A stretch of DNA of 64,000 nucleotides, from contig JAEYCM010000006.1 of NCBI GenBank assembly GCA_023455425.1, forward strand, positions 1 to 64,000, given 5' to 3'. The notes under the pieces are model-generated. The model worked only from the letters and a program-made list of their open reading frames with translations. It was not told the DNA's origin and searched no databases. Both the position numbers and the translations under genes were made by a program. The stretch is from Bacillota bacterium. Its GTDB lineage: Bacteria; Bacillota; Clostridia; Christensenellales; CAG-138. Shown here one piece after another: positions 54,694-63,288 of this stretch (the stretch's first letter is position 1; every line of letters begins with the position of its first letter).

Positions 54694-57054
54694 ATGCAGA
54701 ATAGCGCGATCCATTCGCTGCCTCAGAGCCAGCGAATTCAACATCTGAAAAATGAAATATTTGCCGAACAGCGCTTTGCTTCTATCGAGCAGGCAAGGAT
54801 TGTTACCGAGGTCTACCGGCAAAATGCCACGTTGCCGCGCAACATCCTCCGCGCGCTTGCGCTTAAAGAGGCGCTAAGTAAAATTGCCATCCGCATTACG
54901 CCTGGCGAACTGATCGTAGGCAACCGTACCACCGGAGTACGCGGGGGCGTGATATTTCCCGAATCCGGCATGAGCTGGGTGGCGCGTGAAATTGAGACAT
55001 TACCCGCGCGCCCGCAGGACCCGTTTGAAGTCCGTCCGGAGGATATTGATGAATTCCGCAGCGAGCTTTTCCCTTTCTGGGAAGGCAAGACGCTGGAGGA
55101 TGTGCTCGAACAGCGCATCGGCCCGGAAATGAAGGCCATCGGCAAGGTGGCAAAAATCAACCAGACCGACCATGCGCAGGGGCATATCTGCCCCGATACG
55201 GTCCGTTGGCTTACCTACGGACCCGCGGGCTTAAAGGAGATTGCCGAGGAGCAAAAGCATGCGCATCCTGAAAACGCGGGTTTTTACGAAGGGATTTGCA
55301 TGGCGCTTGAGGGCGCAAGCCTGTTCATGCGGCGCTATGCGGCGCTCGCGCGGGAACTTGCTAAAACCGAACCTAGGCACCGCGGGGATCTTTTGGAAGT
55401 GGCGCGCATTTGCGACAAGCTTTCCTCTGAGCCGCCCGAAAGCTTCCATGAAGCCGTGCAGTCGTCCTGGTTCCTGTATGTCATCCTGCAAATGGAAAGC
55501 AACGCATCCTCTTTTTCTCCCGGCAGAATGGACCAATACCTTTATCCCTATTACTGCCGGGACGTGCAGGCGGGGGCGCTCAGCGATGAAAAGGCGCTCG
55601 AACTGATCGAATGCCTGTTCCTCAAATTCAACCAGATCGTCTATCTCCGAAGCTCAGGCAGCGCGCAGTATTTCGCAGGCTTTCCCATTGGCTTTAACGT
55701 TGCAATCGGTGGTCAGGATAAAAACGGAGACGACGCTACCAACGCGCTTTCCTTCCTGTTCCTGCGCGCGCAGGAGCACCTGCTGCTTCCCCAGCCCAAC
55801 CTTTCGGCCAGGGTGCATGCAAACTCGCCTGAATATTTCCTCACCCGCTGTGCAGAGGTCATCGGCAAAGGCAGCGGCATGCCGCAGCTATTTAACGACG
55901 AGGCGGTCATTCCCGCGCTGACGGGGCAGGGCATCTCCGAAGAAGACGCGCGCAATTACGCCATCGTGGGCTGTGTGGAGCTGACCACCATGGGCAACTC
56001 CCTGGGCTGGAGCGACGCGGCCATGTTCAACCTGGTAAAGGCGCTTGAGCTTGCCCTGAGCGACGGCGTCTGCCTGCTCACCGGTGCACAGATGGGCGCG
56101 CACACCGGCACGCTTGCGGAGTTTGAAACCTATGAGGAAGTGGAACGCGCGTTTGCCGCGCAGATCGATTTCTTCTTTGAAAGAATGATCCGCTGCTGCG
56201 AGGTCGTGGAGCGCGCGCATGCAGAGCTTTTGCCCTCGCCGTTCCTTTCAAGCGTAATCGACGATTGTTTGGAAAAAGGCATGGACGTCACCGAGGGCGG
56301 CGCGCACTACAATCTTTCGGGCATACAGGCCATCCAGTGCGCCAATATCGCGGATAGTCTCGCTGCGCTCAAGCAGCTGGTATACGAAGAAAAAATCGTA
56401 GACCGGAAAACGCTTTACGAGGCGCTCAAAAACGACTATCAGGACAACGAACTGCTTAGACTTCGCCTATTAAACAAAGCGCCCAAGTATGGCAACGACG
56501 TCGCCTGGGTGGATGAAATTGCCCACAAATGGGTGCGCGAATTCGTGCAACGGCTTTCCCGCTATACCAATGTACGCGGCGGCCCTTACCACGCTGGGCT
56601 CTACACCGTATCCGCCCATGTGCCCATGGGAAAGAACGTGGGTGCCACGCCGGACGGCCGCAGGGCGAAGGAACCTCTCGCGGATGGCGGCATGTCCGCC
56701 GTATACGGTCGAGATGGTAAAGGACCCACGGCGGTTTTAAAATCCGTGGCCGCGGTGGACAGCAAGCTTGGAAGCAACGGCACGCTGCTGAACCTGAAAT
56801 TCCTGCCCTCCCTGTTTGAGACTCAGGCGGGCGTTGAAAAATTTGTGGGCCTGATTCGCGCGTTCTGCGCGCTCAAGATCATACACGCGCAGTTCAATGT
56901 GGTCAGCCGCGAGGATCTCATTGCCGCGCAGAAAAACCCGGAGCTATACCGCAGCCTGACCATACGCGTGGCGGGATATACGGCATATTTTACGGAACTG
57001 GCGCCCGATCTTCAGCAGGAAATCATCAACCGCACCGCTCATGCAGACATATGA
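54694..57054 (+). CDS. Glycyl radical enzyme 2 (dehydratase/lyase class)
   Basis: 786 residues. Thiyl-radical loop YAIVGCVELTTMGNSLGW with Cys427 and Glu429; glycyl loop IRVAGYTAYF with Gly761, 25 residues from the end. As with enzyme 1, the single Cys and G-C-V-E place it in the dehydratase/lyase class rather than with pyruvate formate-lyase. The loop after the Cys (L-T-T-M-G) differs from the G-C-V-E-P-Q of the well-known diol dehydratases, so its substrate cannot be named. It overlaps its own activase gene by four bases and begins an operon with a ROK-like, a dehydrogenase and a transporter gene. Confidence 0.93.
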   Translation: MQNSAIHSLPQSQRIQHLKNEIFAEQRFASIEQARIVTEVYRQNATLPRNILRALALKEALSKIAIRITPGELIVGNRTTGVRGGVIFPESGMSWVAREIETLPARPQDPFEVRPEDIDEFRSELFPFWEGKTLEDVLEQRIGPEMKAIGKVAKINQTDHAQGHICPDTVRWLTYGPAGLKEIAEEQKHAHPENAGFYEGICMALEGASLFMRRYAALARELAKTEPRHRGDLLEVARICDKLSSEPPESFHEAVQSSWFLYVILQMESNASSFSPGRMDQYLYPYYCRDVQAGALSDEKALELIECLFLKFNQIVYLRSSGSAQYFAGFPIGFNVAIGGQDKNGDDATNALSFLFLRAQEHLLLPQPNLSARVHANSPEYFLTRCAEVIGKGSGMPQLFNDEAVIPALTGQGISEEDARNYAIVGCVELTTMGNSLGWSDAAMFNLVKALELALSDGVCLLTGAQMGAHTGTLAEFETYEEVERAFAAQIDFFFERMIRCCEVVERAHAELLPSPFLSSVIDDCLEKGMDVTEGGAHYNLSGIQAIQCANIADSLAALKQLVYEEKIVDRKTLYEALKNDYQDNELLRLRLLNKAPKYGNDVAWVDEIAHKWVREFVQRLSRYTNVRGGPYHAGLYTVSAHVPMGKNVGATPDGRRAKEPLADGGMSAVYGRDGKGPTAVLKSVAAVDSKLGSNGTLLNLKFLPSLFETQAGVEKFVGLIRAFCALKIIHAQFNVVSREDLIAAQKNPELYRSLTIRVAGYTAYFTELAPDLQQEIINRTAHADI

Positions 57055-57947
57055 ATAGCGCCTACATATTTGATATCAAGCGCTTCGGAATCAACGACGG
57101 CGCGGGTATCCGCACGGTATTCTTCCTCAAGGGCTGCCCGCTAAGCTGCCTATGGTGCCAAAACCCGGAAGGGTTGCTGCCCGGCATTCATCTGTGGTAC
57201 GCGCGGCACCGCTGCGTAGGATGCAAAAGCTGCATCGGCGCGTGTCCCACCGGCGCGCTCAGTTTCGGGGAGCGGGGCGTATGCATCGATGATAAAGCTT
57301 GCACTCTCTGCGGTCGCTGCGTAGAGATTTGCCCCACCGGCGCGCTGCGGTTCGACGCCGTGGAGATGACGGTGGAAGAGGCGCTTGCAGAGATTGAAAA
57401 AGACCGCGTATTCTACGATGCTTCGGGCGGCGGCGTAACGCTTTCGGGCGGGGAATGCACCGCATCGCCGAATTTTTCGCTTGAACTCCTTGCCGCGTGC
57501 AAGGCGCGCGGCATCAATACCGCCATTGAAACCTGTTTGCACACCCAACCAAAGACGCTTCGGGCGTTCCTGCCGGTAACGGATAAAATCATGGCGGACG
57601 TTAAGCTCATAGACCCGGCGGCTCACAAAGCCGCGACAGGAGTCAACAACGCCCTGATCCTTAGGAACCTTACGATGCTTGCCAAGATGGACTGTGACCT
57701 GCTGCTGCGCGTGCCTCTGATACCGGGGTTTACGGCAACGGAGGAAAATATACGGGCCATCGGCATTCTCATCGCGTCGCTGCCGCGCAGCATCCCTGTA
57801 GAATTGCTTAATTACAATCCGATGTGCCGGGAAAAGTACGAGGCGCTTCATAAAATCTACCCCGTCGGGGAAACGCGTCCGCTCGAAGCGGGGCAGCTTC
57901 TTGCATTTAAAGATATTTTGGCCAGCTATGGCCTGAAAGTTTTATAG
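57051..57947 (+). CDS. Glycyl radical enzyme activase with ferredoxin insert
   Basis: 298 residues. Radical-SAM motif GCPLSCLWCQNPE, then an inserted 2x[4Fe-4S] ferredoxin domain with CVGCKSCIGACPTGAL and CTLCGRCVEICPTGAL (about 50-105), then SGGGVTLSGGECTAS. This is the layout of the activases of glycerol-dehydratase-type enzymes. It must generate the glycyl radical at Gly761 of the enzyme encoded directly upstream, with which it overlaps by four bases (ATGA). Confidence 0.95.
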   Translation: MNSAYIFDIKRFGINDGAGIRTVFFLKGCPLSCLWCQNPEGLLPGIHLWYARHRCVGCKSCIGACPTGALSFGERGVCIDDKACTLCGRCVEICPTGALRFDAVEMTVEEALAEIEKDRVFYDASGGGVTLSGGECTASPNFSLELLAACKARGINTAIETCLHTQPKTLRAFLPVTDKIMADVKLIDPAAHKAATGVNNALILRNLTMLAKMDCDLLLRVPLIPGFTATEENIRAIGILIASLPRSIPVELLNYNPMCREKYEALHKIYPVGETRPLEAGQLLAFKDILASYGLKVL

Positions 57948-57962
57948 AACATACGGAGCAAA

Positions 57963-59723
57963 ATGATGATCAATGTCTTTCTTGAAAAAGCCCGGCAGGG
58001 AGAAAGCGTATATCTCCATGAAGTGCGAGCCGCTTTTGCAGGCTGCGGTCACGCGATTGAATGCGTTGTAGAACTGACGACAGGCGGGCAGAAACGGTAC
58101 CGGGTTGCGCTTCCCGCCGCGCATGACTTACAGGAACTTTCATTCGTAAAAGAGTACTTGTATGCGACTATCTATAACCTGATTTCGGTACTGGGCGGTA
58201 CCTGCATGGCCCTGTATGTGCAGCCCGGGGACGGATACGCGGCATCCCTGTGCGCCGCGCTTGACGAAGTATTTCAGACCGACAAGGCGCGCGGCGTGCG
58301 TACCGGCTACGGCAAATGCCTCAATGTAACCGACCGCATGAATGCCGCGATGGGGAAGGCTCCCTTCTATTTTGTGATCAAGCAGGAGGACTGCCCGGCG
58401 AGAACCTACCCGGAAGCACCTGTGCCCGGCGCACTGAGCCAGTTTGAGCAGGCCGTGCGCAGCGCAGAAAGCGCTTTGATTTGCGGCATGGATATTGGCG
58501 GTACGGATATCAAGATCGTCGGCGTAAAAGATGGGCGTATCGCGGCCTTTCGGGAATACGACTGGAACCCGTCCGTTATGAAGGATGTAAATTCCTTGAT
58601 CCAACCCATTTTGCTGCTCGTCCGCGCCACGCGTGCTGCGCTTTCGCTGCCCGATACCGTACGCGCGAACGAGTTGCGCGGCATCATGCTGGATAAAAAC
58701 ATTTCTGATAAAAGTATGCGTGCCGCGATGGAAGCGGCGGAGGCCGAGTTTGGAACACCTGTCTTATTGGACGGCATCGGCGTCTGTTTCCCGGATGTGG
58801 TGGTAGACGATAAAATCGTCGGCGGCGAAACGCTCAAAACCCGCGGGATACGCGAGCATTCCCCGGACTATGAGGCGGAATTCTCCAGGCTGACCGCCTT
58901 AAAGCAACTGCTTCAGGCACATTGCAGGCAGGGCGGAGCGGCACATCTTTCCAACGACGGCTCGCTTGCCGCATATACCGCCGCGGTGGAGCTTGCACAT
59001 TCTGAGCGCGCAGATGAGGTTTCCGAAGGCGTATTCGCCCATACGCTGGGCACGGAGCTGGGCACGGGATGGATCGATGAGACCGGCGAGATCCCGCAGA
59101 TTCCGCTTGAGGCGTACAACTGTATCATTGATTTGGGCAACTACCCCGCAAGGGCATACGAGCCTCTGGATGTGCGGAGTATCAACAACTTTAACACCTC
59201 GCTTCCGGGAACGCTGCAAAAATACGCGAGCCAGAGCGGCGCGTACAGGCTGGCCCTGCAATATTTCCAAGGTGCGGCGCCTGCGCGATACCGGGAACTG
59301 TTTGACCAAGGATATTTGGAAGAACGAAACGGCGGCGTCTACGTGACTGCCTCCCCAAGGGACATGCGCAAACCGCTGCTTGAGCATATCATGACGCTTG
59401 CGAGTGGGGGAGAGCCCGCCGCGGAGAAAGTGTTCCGCCAGATTGGCGAATACCTGGCAGCCACCTATCTGGAAACGGAGCATATCCTTGCCCCGCGGGC
59501 CAAGACCCGCGTGCTGTTTGGCCGCTTTGTCAAAAAACAGCGCTGCTTCGAGCTGATGCAGGAGGGCGCGGCCGCTGTTGCACCGATCCGCTTTGTGGCC
59601 GCGGACGACGATATTGCCTACACCCCGTTGATGCGCAACCTGAAGGCGGATGCCATCTACACCGTAGCGCAGTTCGGCCAGGCTGTGGGCGCAGCGTATT
59701 ATGCCGCATCCTTACTGAAATAG
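57963..59723 (+). CDS. Two-domain protein with a C-terminal ROK/ASKHA-kinase-like domain
   Basis: 586 residues. The first 170 do not match a family I recognise. From about residue 174 an ASKHA/ROK-like fold begins: ICGMDIGGTDIKIVGV (Asp177 in the ATP phosphate loop), HLSNDGSLAAYTAAVE with the candidate catalytic Asp, HTLGTELGTGWID and a long insertion before the C-terminal YTVAQFGQAVGAAYYA. The ROK zinc motif is missing and the protein is nearly twice the size of a ROK kinase. It lies 16 bases after the activase gene and is co-transcribed with it. A kinase for the pathway substrate is the simplest reading; a sensor or activation factor is possible. Confidence 0.7.
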   Translation: MMINVFLEKARQGESVYLHEVRAAFAGCGHAIECVVELTTGGQKRYRVALPAAHDLQELSFVKEYLYATIYNLISVLGGTCMALYVQPGDGYAASLCAALDEVFQTDKARGVRTGYGKCLNVTDRMNAAMGKAPFYFVIKQEDCPARTYPEAPVPGALSQFEQAVRSAESALICGMDIGGTDIKIVGVKDGRIAAFREYDWNPSVMKDVNSLIQPILLLVRATRAALSLPDTVRANELRGIMLDKNISDKSMRAAMEAAEAEFGTPVLLDGIGVCFPDVVVDDKIVGGETLKTRGIREHSPDYEAEFSRLTALKQLLQAHCRQGGAAHLSNDGSLAAYTAAVELAHSERADEVSEGVFAHTLGTELGTGWIDETGEIPQIPLEAYNCIIDLGNYPARAYEPLDVRSINNFNTSLPGTLQKYASQSGAYRLALQYFQGAAPARYRELFDQGYLEERNGGVYVTASPRDMRKPLLEHIMTLASGGEPAAEKVFRQIGEYLAATYLETEHILAPRAKTRVLFGRFVKKQRCFELMQEGAAAVAPIRFVAADDDIAYTPLMRNLKADAIYTVAQFGQAVGAAYYAASLLK

Positions 59724-59774
59724 CTTAATCAGATGAAATAGCCTCAATCAAGAAGGACGAAAGGGGAACAGACC

Positions 59775-60635
59775 ATGAAAGAACAGAATTATTTGGACAA
59801 TCTGGTGGGCGTGTTCGGTCATCCGGTAGCGGAAAACCCAGGCGTGGTCATACAGGAAGCGGCATTTAAGGAGATGGGGCTTGACCTCTGGCGCTTCCTC
59901 ACCATCGATGTGGAAGGAGATAAGCTGGAGGACGCCATCAAAGGCCTCAAGGCCTTCAAGATGCGCGGCGTAAACTGCACCATTCCACACAAGATCAGCG
60001 TCATTAAGTATCTTGATGAACTGTCGGAAAGCGCGTCGCTGATTGGCGCGGTCAACACCATTGTCAACAACGGCGGGAAGCTGTTCGGCGAAAATACCGA
60101 CGGGAAGGGATTCATGGAATCCCTCCGGGAAAACGGCGTCGATCCCCGGGGCAAGAACGTGGTCATCCTGGGCGCAGGGGGTGCTGCACGGGCCATCAGC
60201 GTGGAATTAAGCCTGGCGGGCGCAGGAAGCATCACCATCGTCAACCGGCCGGAGGATGAAAGGCTGGGCCTTAGCCTGATGGAGTTGCTCGCGCGCATCT
60301 GCGGCCAATCCGCATTTGTAAACTGGGACCATACCTACAGCGTGCCGGAAGATACCGATATCCTCGTCAACGCCACACCGATCGGGCTCTACCCCGATGT
60401 GGACGCTGTTCCCAATATTGATCTTGAAAGCATACTCCCCTCCATGTTTGTGCAGGATGTCATTCCCAACCCGGCGGTAACGCCTTTCCTGCGCGCGGCG
60501 CAAAAGCGCGGCGCCCGGACCAACACCGGTATGGGGATGCTGATCAACCAGGCGGCCATCAATATCGAGATGTGGACAGGAAAGGTGCCCAACAAAGAAG
60601 TGATGTATCGGGCGCTTGAAAAAGCGCTTAATTAA
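59775..60635 (+). CDS. Shikimate dehydrogenase-like protein with altered substrate pocket
   Basis: 286 residues with the AroE fold: N-terminal substrate domain, then NAD(P) Rossmann domain (VVILGAGGAARAISVEL). The catalytic pair is kept: Lys in CTIPHKISVI and Asp in NTDGKGF. The carboxylate-binding Ser-x-Ser motif near residue 20 of AroE is replaced: here FGHPVAENPGVVIQEAAF. This argues against shikimate itself and for a related cyclic or hydroxy substrate. It lies between the ROK-like gene and a sugar-type transporter, in a catabolic setting. GGACGAAAGGGG precedes the ATG. Confidence 0.85.
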   Translation: MKEQNYLDNLVGVFGHPVAENPGVVIQEAAFKEMGLDLWRFLTIDVEGDKLEDAIKGLKAFKMRGVNCTIPHKISVIKYLDELSESASLIGAVNTIVNNGGKLFGENTDGKGFMESLRENGVDPRGKNVVILGAGGAARAISVELSLAGAGSITIVNRPEDERLGLSLMELLARICGQSAFVNWDHTYSVPEDTDILVNATPIGLYPDVDAVPNIDLESILPSMFVQDVIPNPAVTPFLRAAQKRGARTNTGMGMLINQAAINIEMWTGKVPNKEVMYRALEKALN

Positions 60636-60685
60636 CGGTTTTTCAATTTGCGGGAAACCCGCAAATATAAAAGGAGGATAAAGAA

Positions 60686-61699
60686 ATGAAGAAAGTCTTA
60701 GCACTGGTTCTGTTCTTCGCCATTGCGCTGAGCGCGTTCGGCTGCGCTGCCACGGTACCCGCACCCGCGGCCTCGGAAGCAACCAAGGCGCCCGCGGCTG
60801 AAGCGCCCGCGGCCCCGGAAGCACCGGCAGAAGCAGGCGTACAGAAGGCGGCATTTATCACGCAGGCGCTCTCCAATGAATCCCAGGCCTATGCGTGGAA
60901 GCAATTCCAGCAGTACTGCGGCGAGTATGGCTTTGAAATGACCGTGTTCGAAGGCCAGAACGACGTGCAGAACGAGGCCAAGGCCGTGAGCACCTGCATC
61001 GCGCAGGGTTACAAGGCCATATTTATCAACCCGAGCGATATCAACGCGATCGTTCCCAGTTTGATGGAAGCCAAAGAGGCCGGTCTGATCGTGGGCATGT
61101 TCTCTTCCGACATCGCCGAGGAATACTGGGACTACCGCGACTTCTTCTGCGGCGTTGACGACACCATGGCCGGCGAGACCGGTGGCCAGGCGTTCAAGGA
61201 TGCGTTCCCCGATGGCGCAACCATCGTGGAAGTGGGCGGCCAGGCCGGCCATGACGCGCAGATCAAGCGCCATGACGGCTTCGCGAAGGCCATCGAAGGA
61301 TCCAACATCACCATGCTGGATTCTCAGAACTGCTCCGGTTGGGTCACCGCTGACGCGATGGCGATCACCGAGGACTTTATCGTGAAGTACGGCGATCAAA
61401 TTCAGGGCGTGTTCTGCCATTGGGATAACGGCGCCACCGGCGTGATCGAGGCGCTCAAGAACGCCAACATGACCGACGTATTCGTCGTGGGCGTAGACGG
61501 CTGCCGCGCCGGGTTCGACCAGGTGAAAGCGGGCACGCAGGCGGTGTCCATCGGCCAGAGCTTTACCAACATGGCCATCCAGTCCCTCAAGAACGCACGC
61601 GCCGCCATCGACGGTCAATCCTTCGAAAAGATCAACTTTATCCCCCTTGACGTCGTAACTCCCGAGACGGTCGACACCCTCCCGTATCCCGAGTGGTAA
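60686..61699 (+). CDS. Sugar-type ABC transporter substrate-binding lipoprotein
   Basis: 337 residues. Lipobox SAFGC (Cys20), Ala/Pro/Glu linker to about residue 50, then an RbsB-like binding fold with AAFITQALSNESQAYAWKQF, IAQGYKAIFINPSDINAIVPSL and FVVGVDGCRAG. Codon choice here is more G/C-ending than in its neighbours, as expected for a highly expressed gene. AGGAGG lies before the ATG. It should deliver the substrate of the glycyl-radical operon; the ligand is unknown. Confidence 0.92.
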   Translation: MKKVLALVLFFAIALSAFGCAATVPAPAASEATKAPAAEAPAAPEAPAEAGVQKAAFITQALSNESQAYAWKQFQQYCGEYGFEMTVFEGQNDVQNEAKAVSTCIAQGYKAIFINPSDINAIVPSLMEAKEAGLIVGMFSSDIAEEYWDYRDFFCGVDDTMAGETGGQAFKDAFPDGATIVEVGGQAGHDAQIKRHDGFAKAIEGSNITMLDSQNCSGWVTADAMAITEDFIVKYGDQIQGVFCHWDNGATGVIEALKNANMTDVFVVGVDGCRAGFDQVKAGTQAVSIGQSFTNMAIQSLKNARAAIDGQSFEKINFIPLDVVTPETVDTLPYPEW

Positions 61700-61716
61700 A
61701 CCCGGATCATCCATTC

Positions 61717-61750
61717 TGGGCTCGCTCCGGCTGTGGTCGGAGCGGGCCCA
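61717..61750 (+). promoter_or_regulatory. Intercistronic hairpin after binding-protein gene
   Basis: TGGGCTCGCTCCG pairs with CGGAGCGGGCCCA (13 pairs, one G-U) around an 8-base loop. No U-tract. It is the third hairpin of this kind placed after a binding-protein gene in this window. Confidence 0.6.
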
Positions 61751-61792
61751 AAGCCGTTATTCACAGCCAGTAATGAAGAGAGAGGAATTCGC

Positions 61793-63274
61793 GTGGAAAA
61801 AATGGATCACGATATCATTTTATCCATCAAAGACGTGTGCAAGACATTTCCCGGCGTCAAGGCCTTGGACAAAGTATCCATTGAAATTCGCCGGGGATGC
61901 GTGCATGGTATCGTAGGCGAAAACGGCGCCGGGAAATCGACGCTGATGAAAATTCTTTCGGGCGTACACACGAAAGATTCCGGTACGATCGTATTTGACG
62001 GCAAACAAATCGAACATACGACGCCTATCGAATCGCTCAACAGAGGTTTGAGCATCATCTATCAGGAATTCAACCTGGTCAACACCATGAGCGTTGGTGA
62101 GAACATATTTCTTGGCCGGTTTGCACAAATGAACGGCATGCGCGGTACGCATGCTAAAGCAAGAGGACTCTTGGACAGCATCGGCAGCACGCTTGATACG
62201 CGCACCCTGGTGGGGGACCTGAGCGCCGCGGAAAAGCAGATGGTGGAAATCACCAAGGCGCTCTCGTATCATTCCAAGCTTATCATTATGGATGAACCCA
62301 GCAGCAGCCTGACGCATGACGAACTCAGGCGCCTGTTTCAGATTATTGCCGATTTGCGCAAACAGGGTGTTTCCATCATTTATATCAGCCACAAGCTGGA
62401 TGAAATATTCGAGCTGTGCGATATCGTCACCATCATGCGCGACGGGCAGGTGATCGATACAAAACCCGTGCGGGAGCTTGCACGCGGCGAAATGGTTGCA
62501 AAGATGGTCGGCCGCGCGATCGAGAACGAATTTCCCGAACGGCCTCATTGCGTGGGAGAAACGCTGATGGAGGTGCGCTCTTTAAATACGCATAAGCTCC
62601 ACGATATTTCCTTTACACTCAAAAAAGGCGAGATATTGGGGCTGGTCGGATTGGTCGGCGCGGGCCGCACTGAAATCGTCCGGGCCATTTGCGGCGCGGA
62701 CAAGGTCAAGGGGCATACCGTGCTGATTGAAGGAAAGCCTGTCAAAATCAAGAAACCGGTTCATGCGAAACGCGCGGGGATTGGGCTGGTGCCGGAAGAC
62801 CGGAAGCTACAGGGCCTGGTGCTGCCGTTTTCGGTGCAGTCCAACATTTCCATGGCTTGCCTGGAGCGGCTCGCGAAATTTGGGTTTGTGAACGCGTCCG
62901 GCGAAAAAGAAATCGCCGAAAGGCATATCGGCAACCTTTCCATCAAGACGCCGTCCCCGCAAACCAAGACGGTGAGCCTGTCGGGCGGGAACCAGCAGAA
63001 GTGCATCATCGGCCGCTGGCTGGAAATCAATCCCCGCATCCTGATACTCGACGAGCCGACGCGCGGCATCGACGTGGGTACAAAGTATGAAATCTATTTG
63101 CTGATTAAGAAGATTGCGGAGAACGGCGGTTCCGTCATCATGATTTCCTCCGAATTGCCCGAAGTGCTCAATATGAGCAACCGCGTGCTGACGATTTGCG
63201 ACGGGCGGATCACGGGTGAATTTGATCCCGAACAGGTTTCGGCACAGACCATTATGGATGCCGCCATAGGCTGA
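61793..63274 (+). CDS. Sugar ABC transporter ATP-binding protein (RbsA type)
   Basis: 493 residues from a GTG at 61793, which has AGAGG seven bases upstream; longer in-frame starts overlap the hairpin. Walker [18 protein letters not shown] in signature position and Walker B LIIMDEPSSSL in the first half; [18 protein letters not shown] and [12 protein letters not shown] in the second. It couples ATP to the preceding binding protein and the following permease. Confidence 0.94.
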   Translation: MEKMDHDIILSIKDVCKTFPGVKALDKVSIEIRRGCVHGIVGENGAGKSTLMKILSGVHTKDSGTIVFDGKQIEHTTPIESLNRGLSIIYQEFNLVNTMSVGENIFLGRFAQMNGMRGTHAKARGLLDSIGSTLDTRTLVGDLSAAEKQMVEITKALSYHSKLIIMDEPSSSLTHDELRRLFQIIADLRKQGVSIIYISHKLDEIFELCDIVTIMRDGQVIDTKPVRELARGEMVAKMVGRAIENEFPERPHCVGETLMEVRSLNTHKLHDISFTLKKGEILGLVGLVGAGRTEIVRAICGADKVKGHTVLIEGKPVKIKKPVHAKRAGIGLVPEDRKLQGLVLPFSVQSNISMACLERLAKFGFVNASGEKEIAERHIGNLSIKTPSPQTKTVSLSGGNQQKCIIGRWLEINPRILILDEPTRGIDVGTKYEIYLLIKKIAENGGSVIMISSELPEVLNMSNRVLTICDGRITGEFDPEQVSAQTIMDAAIG

Positions 63275-63288
63275 CGGAGGACGAAAGT

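Noticed and set aside
50517..57054. Annotation of both large enzymes as pyruvate formate-lyase
   Set aside because: Pyruvate formate-lyase has two adjacent active-site Cys. Both proteins here have a single Cys in G-C-V-E, the dehydratase/lyase class.
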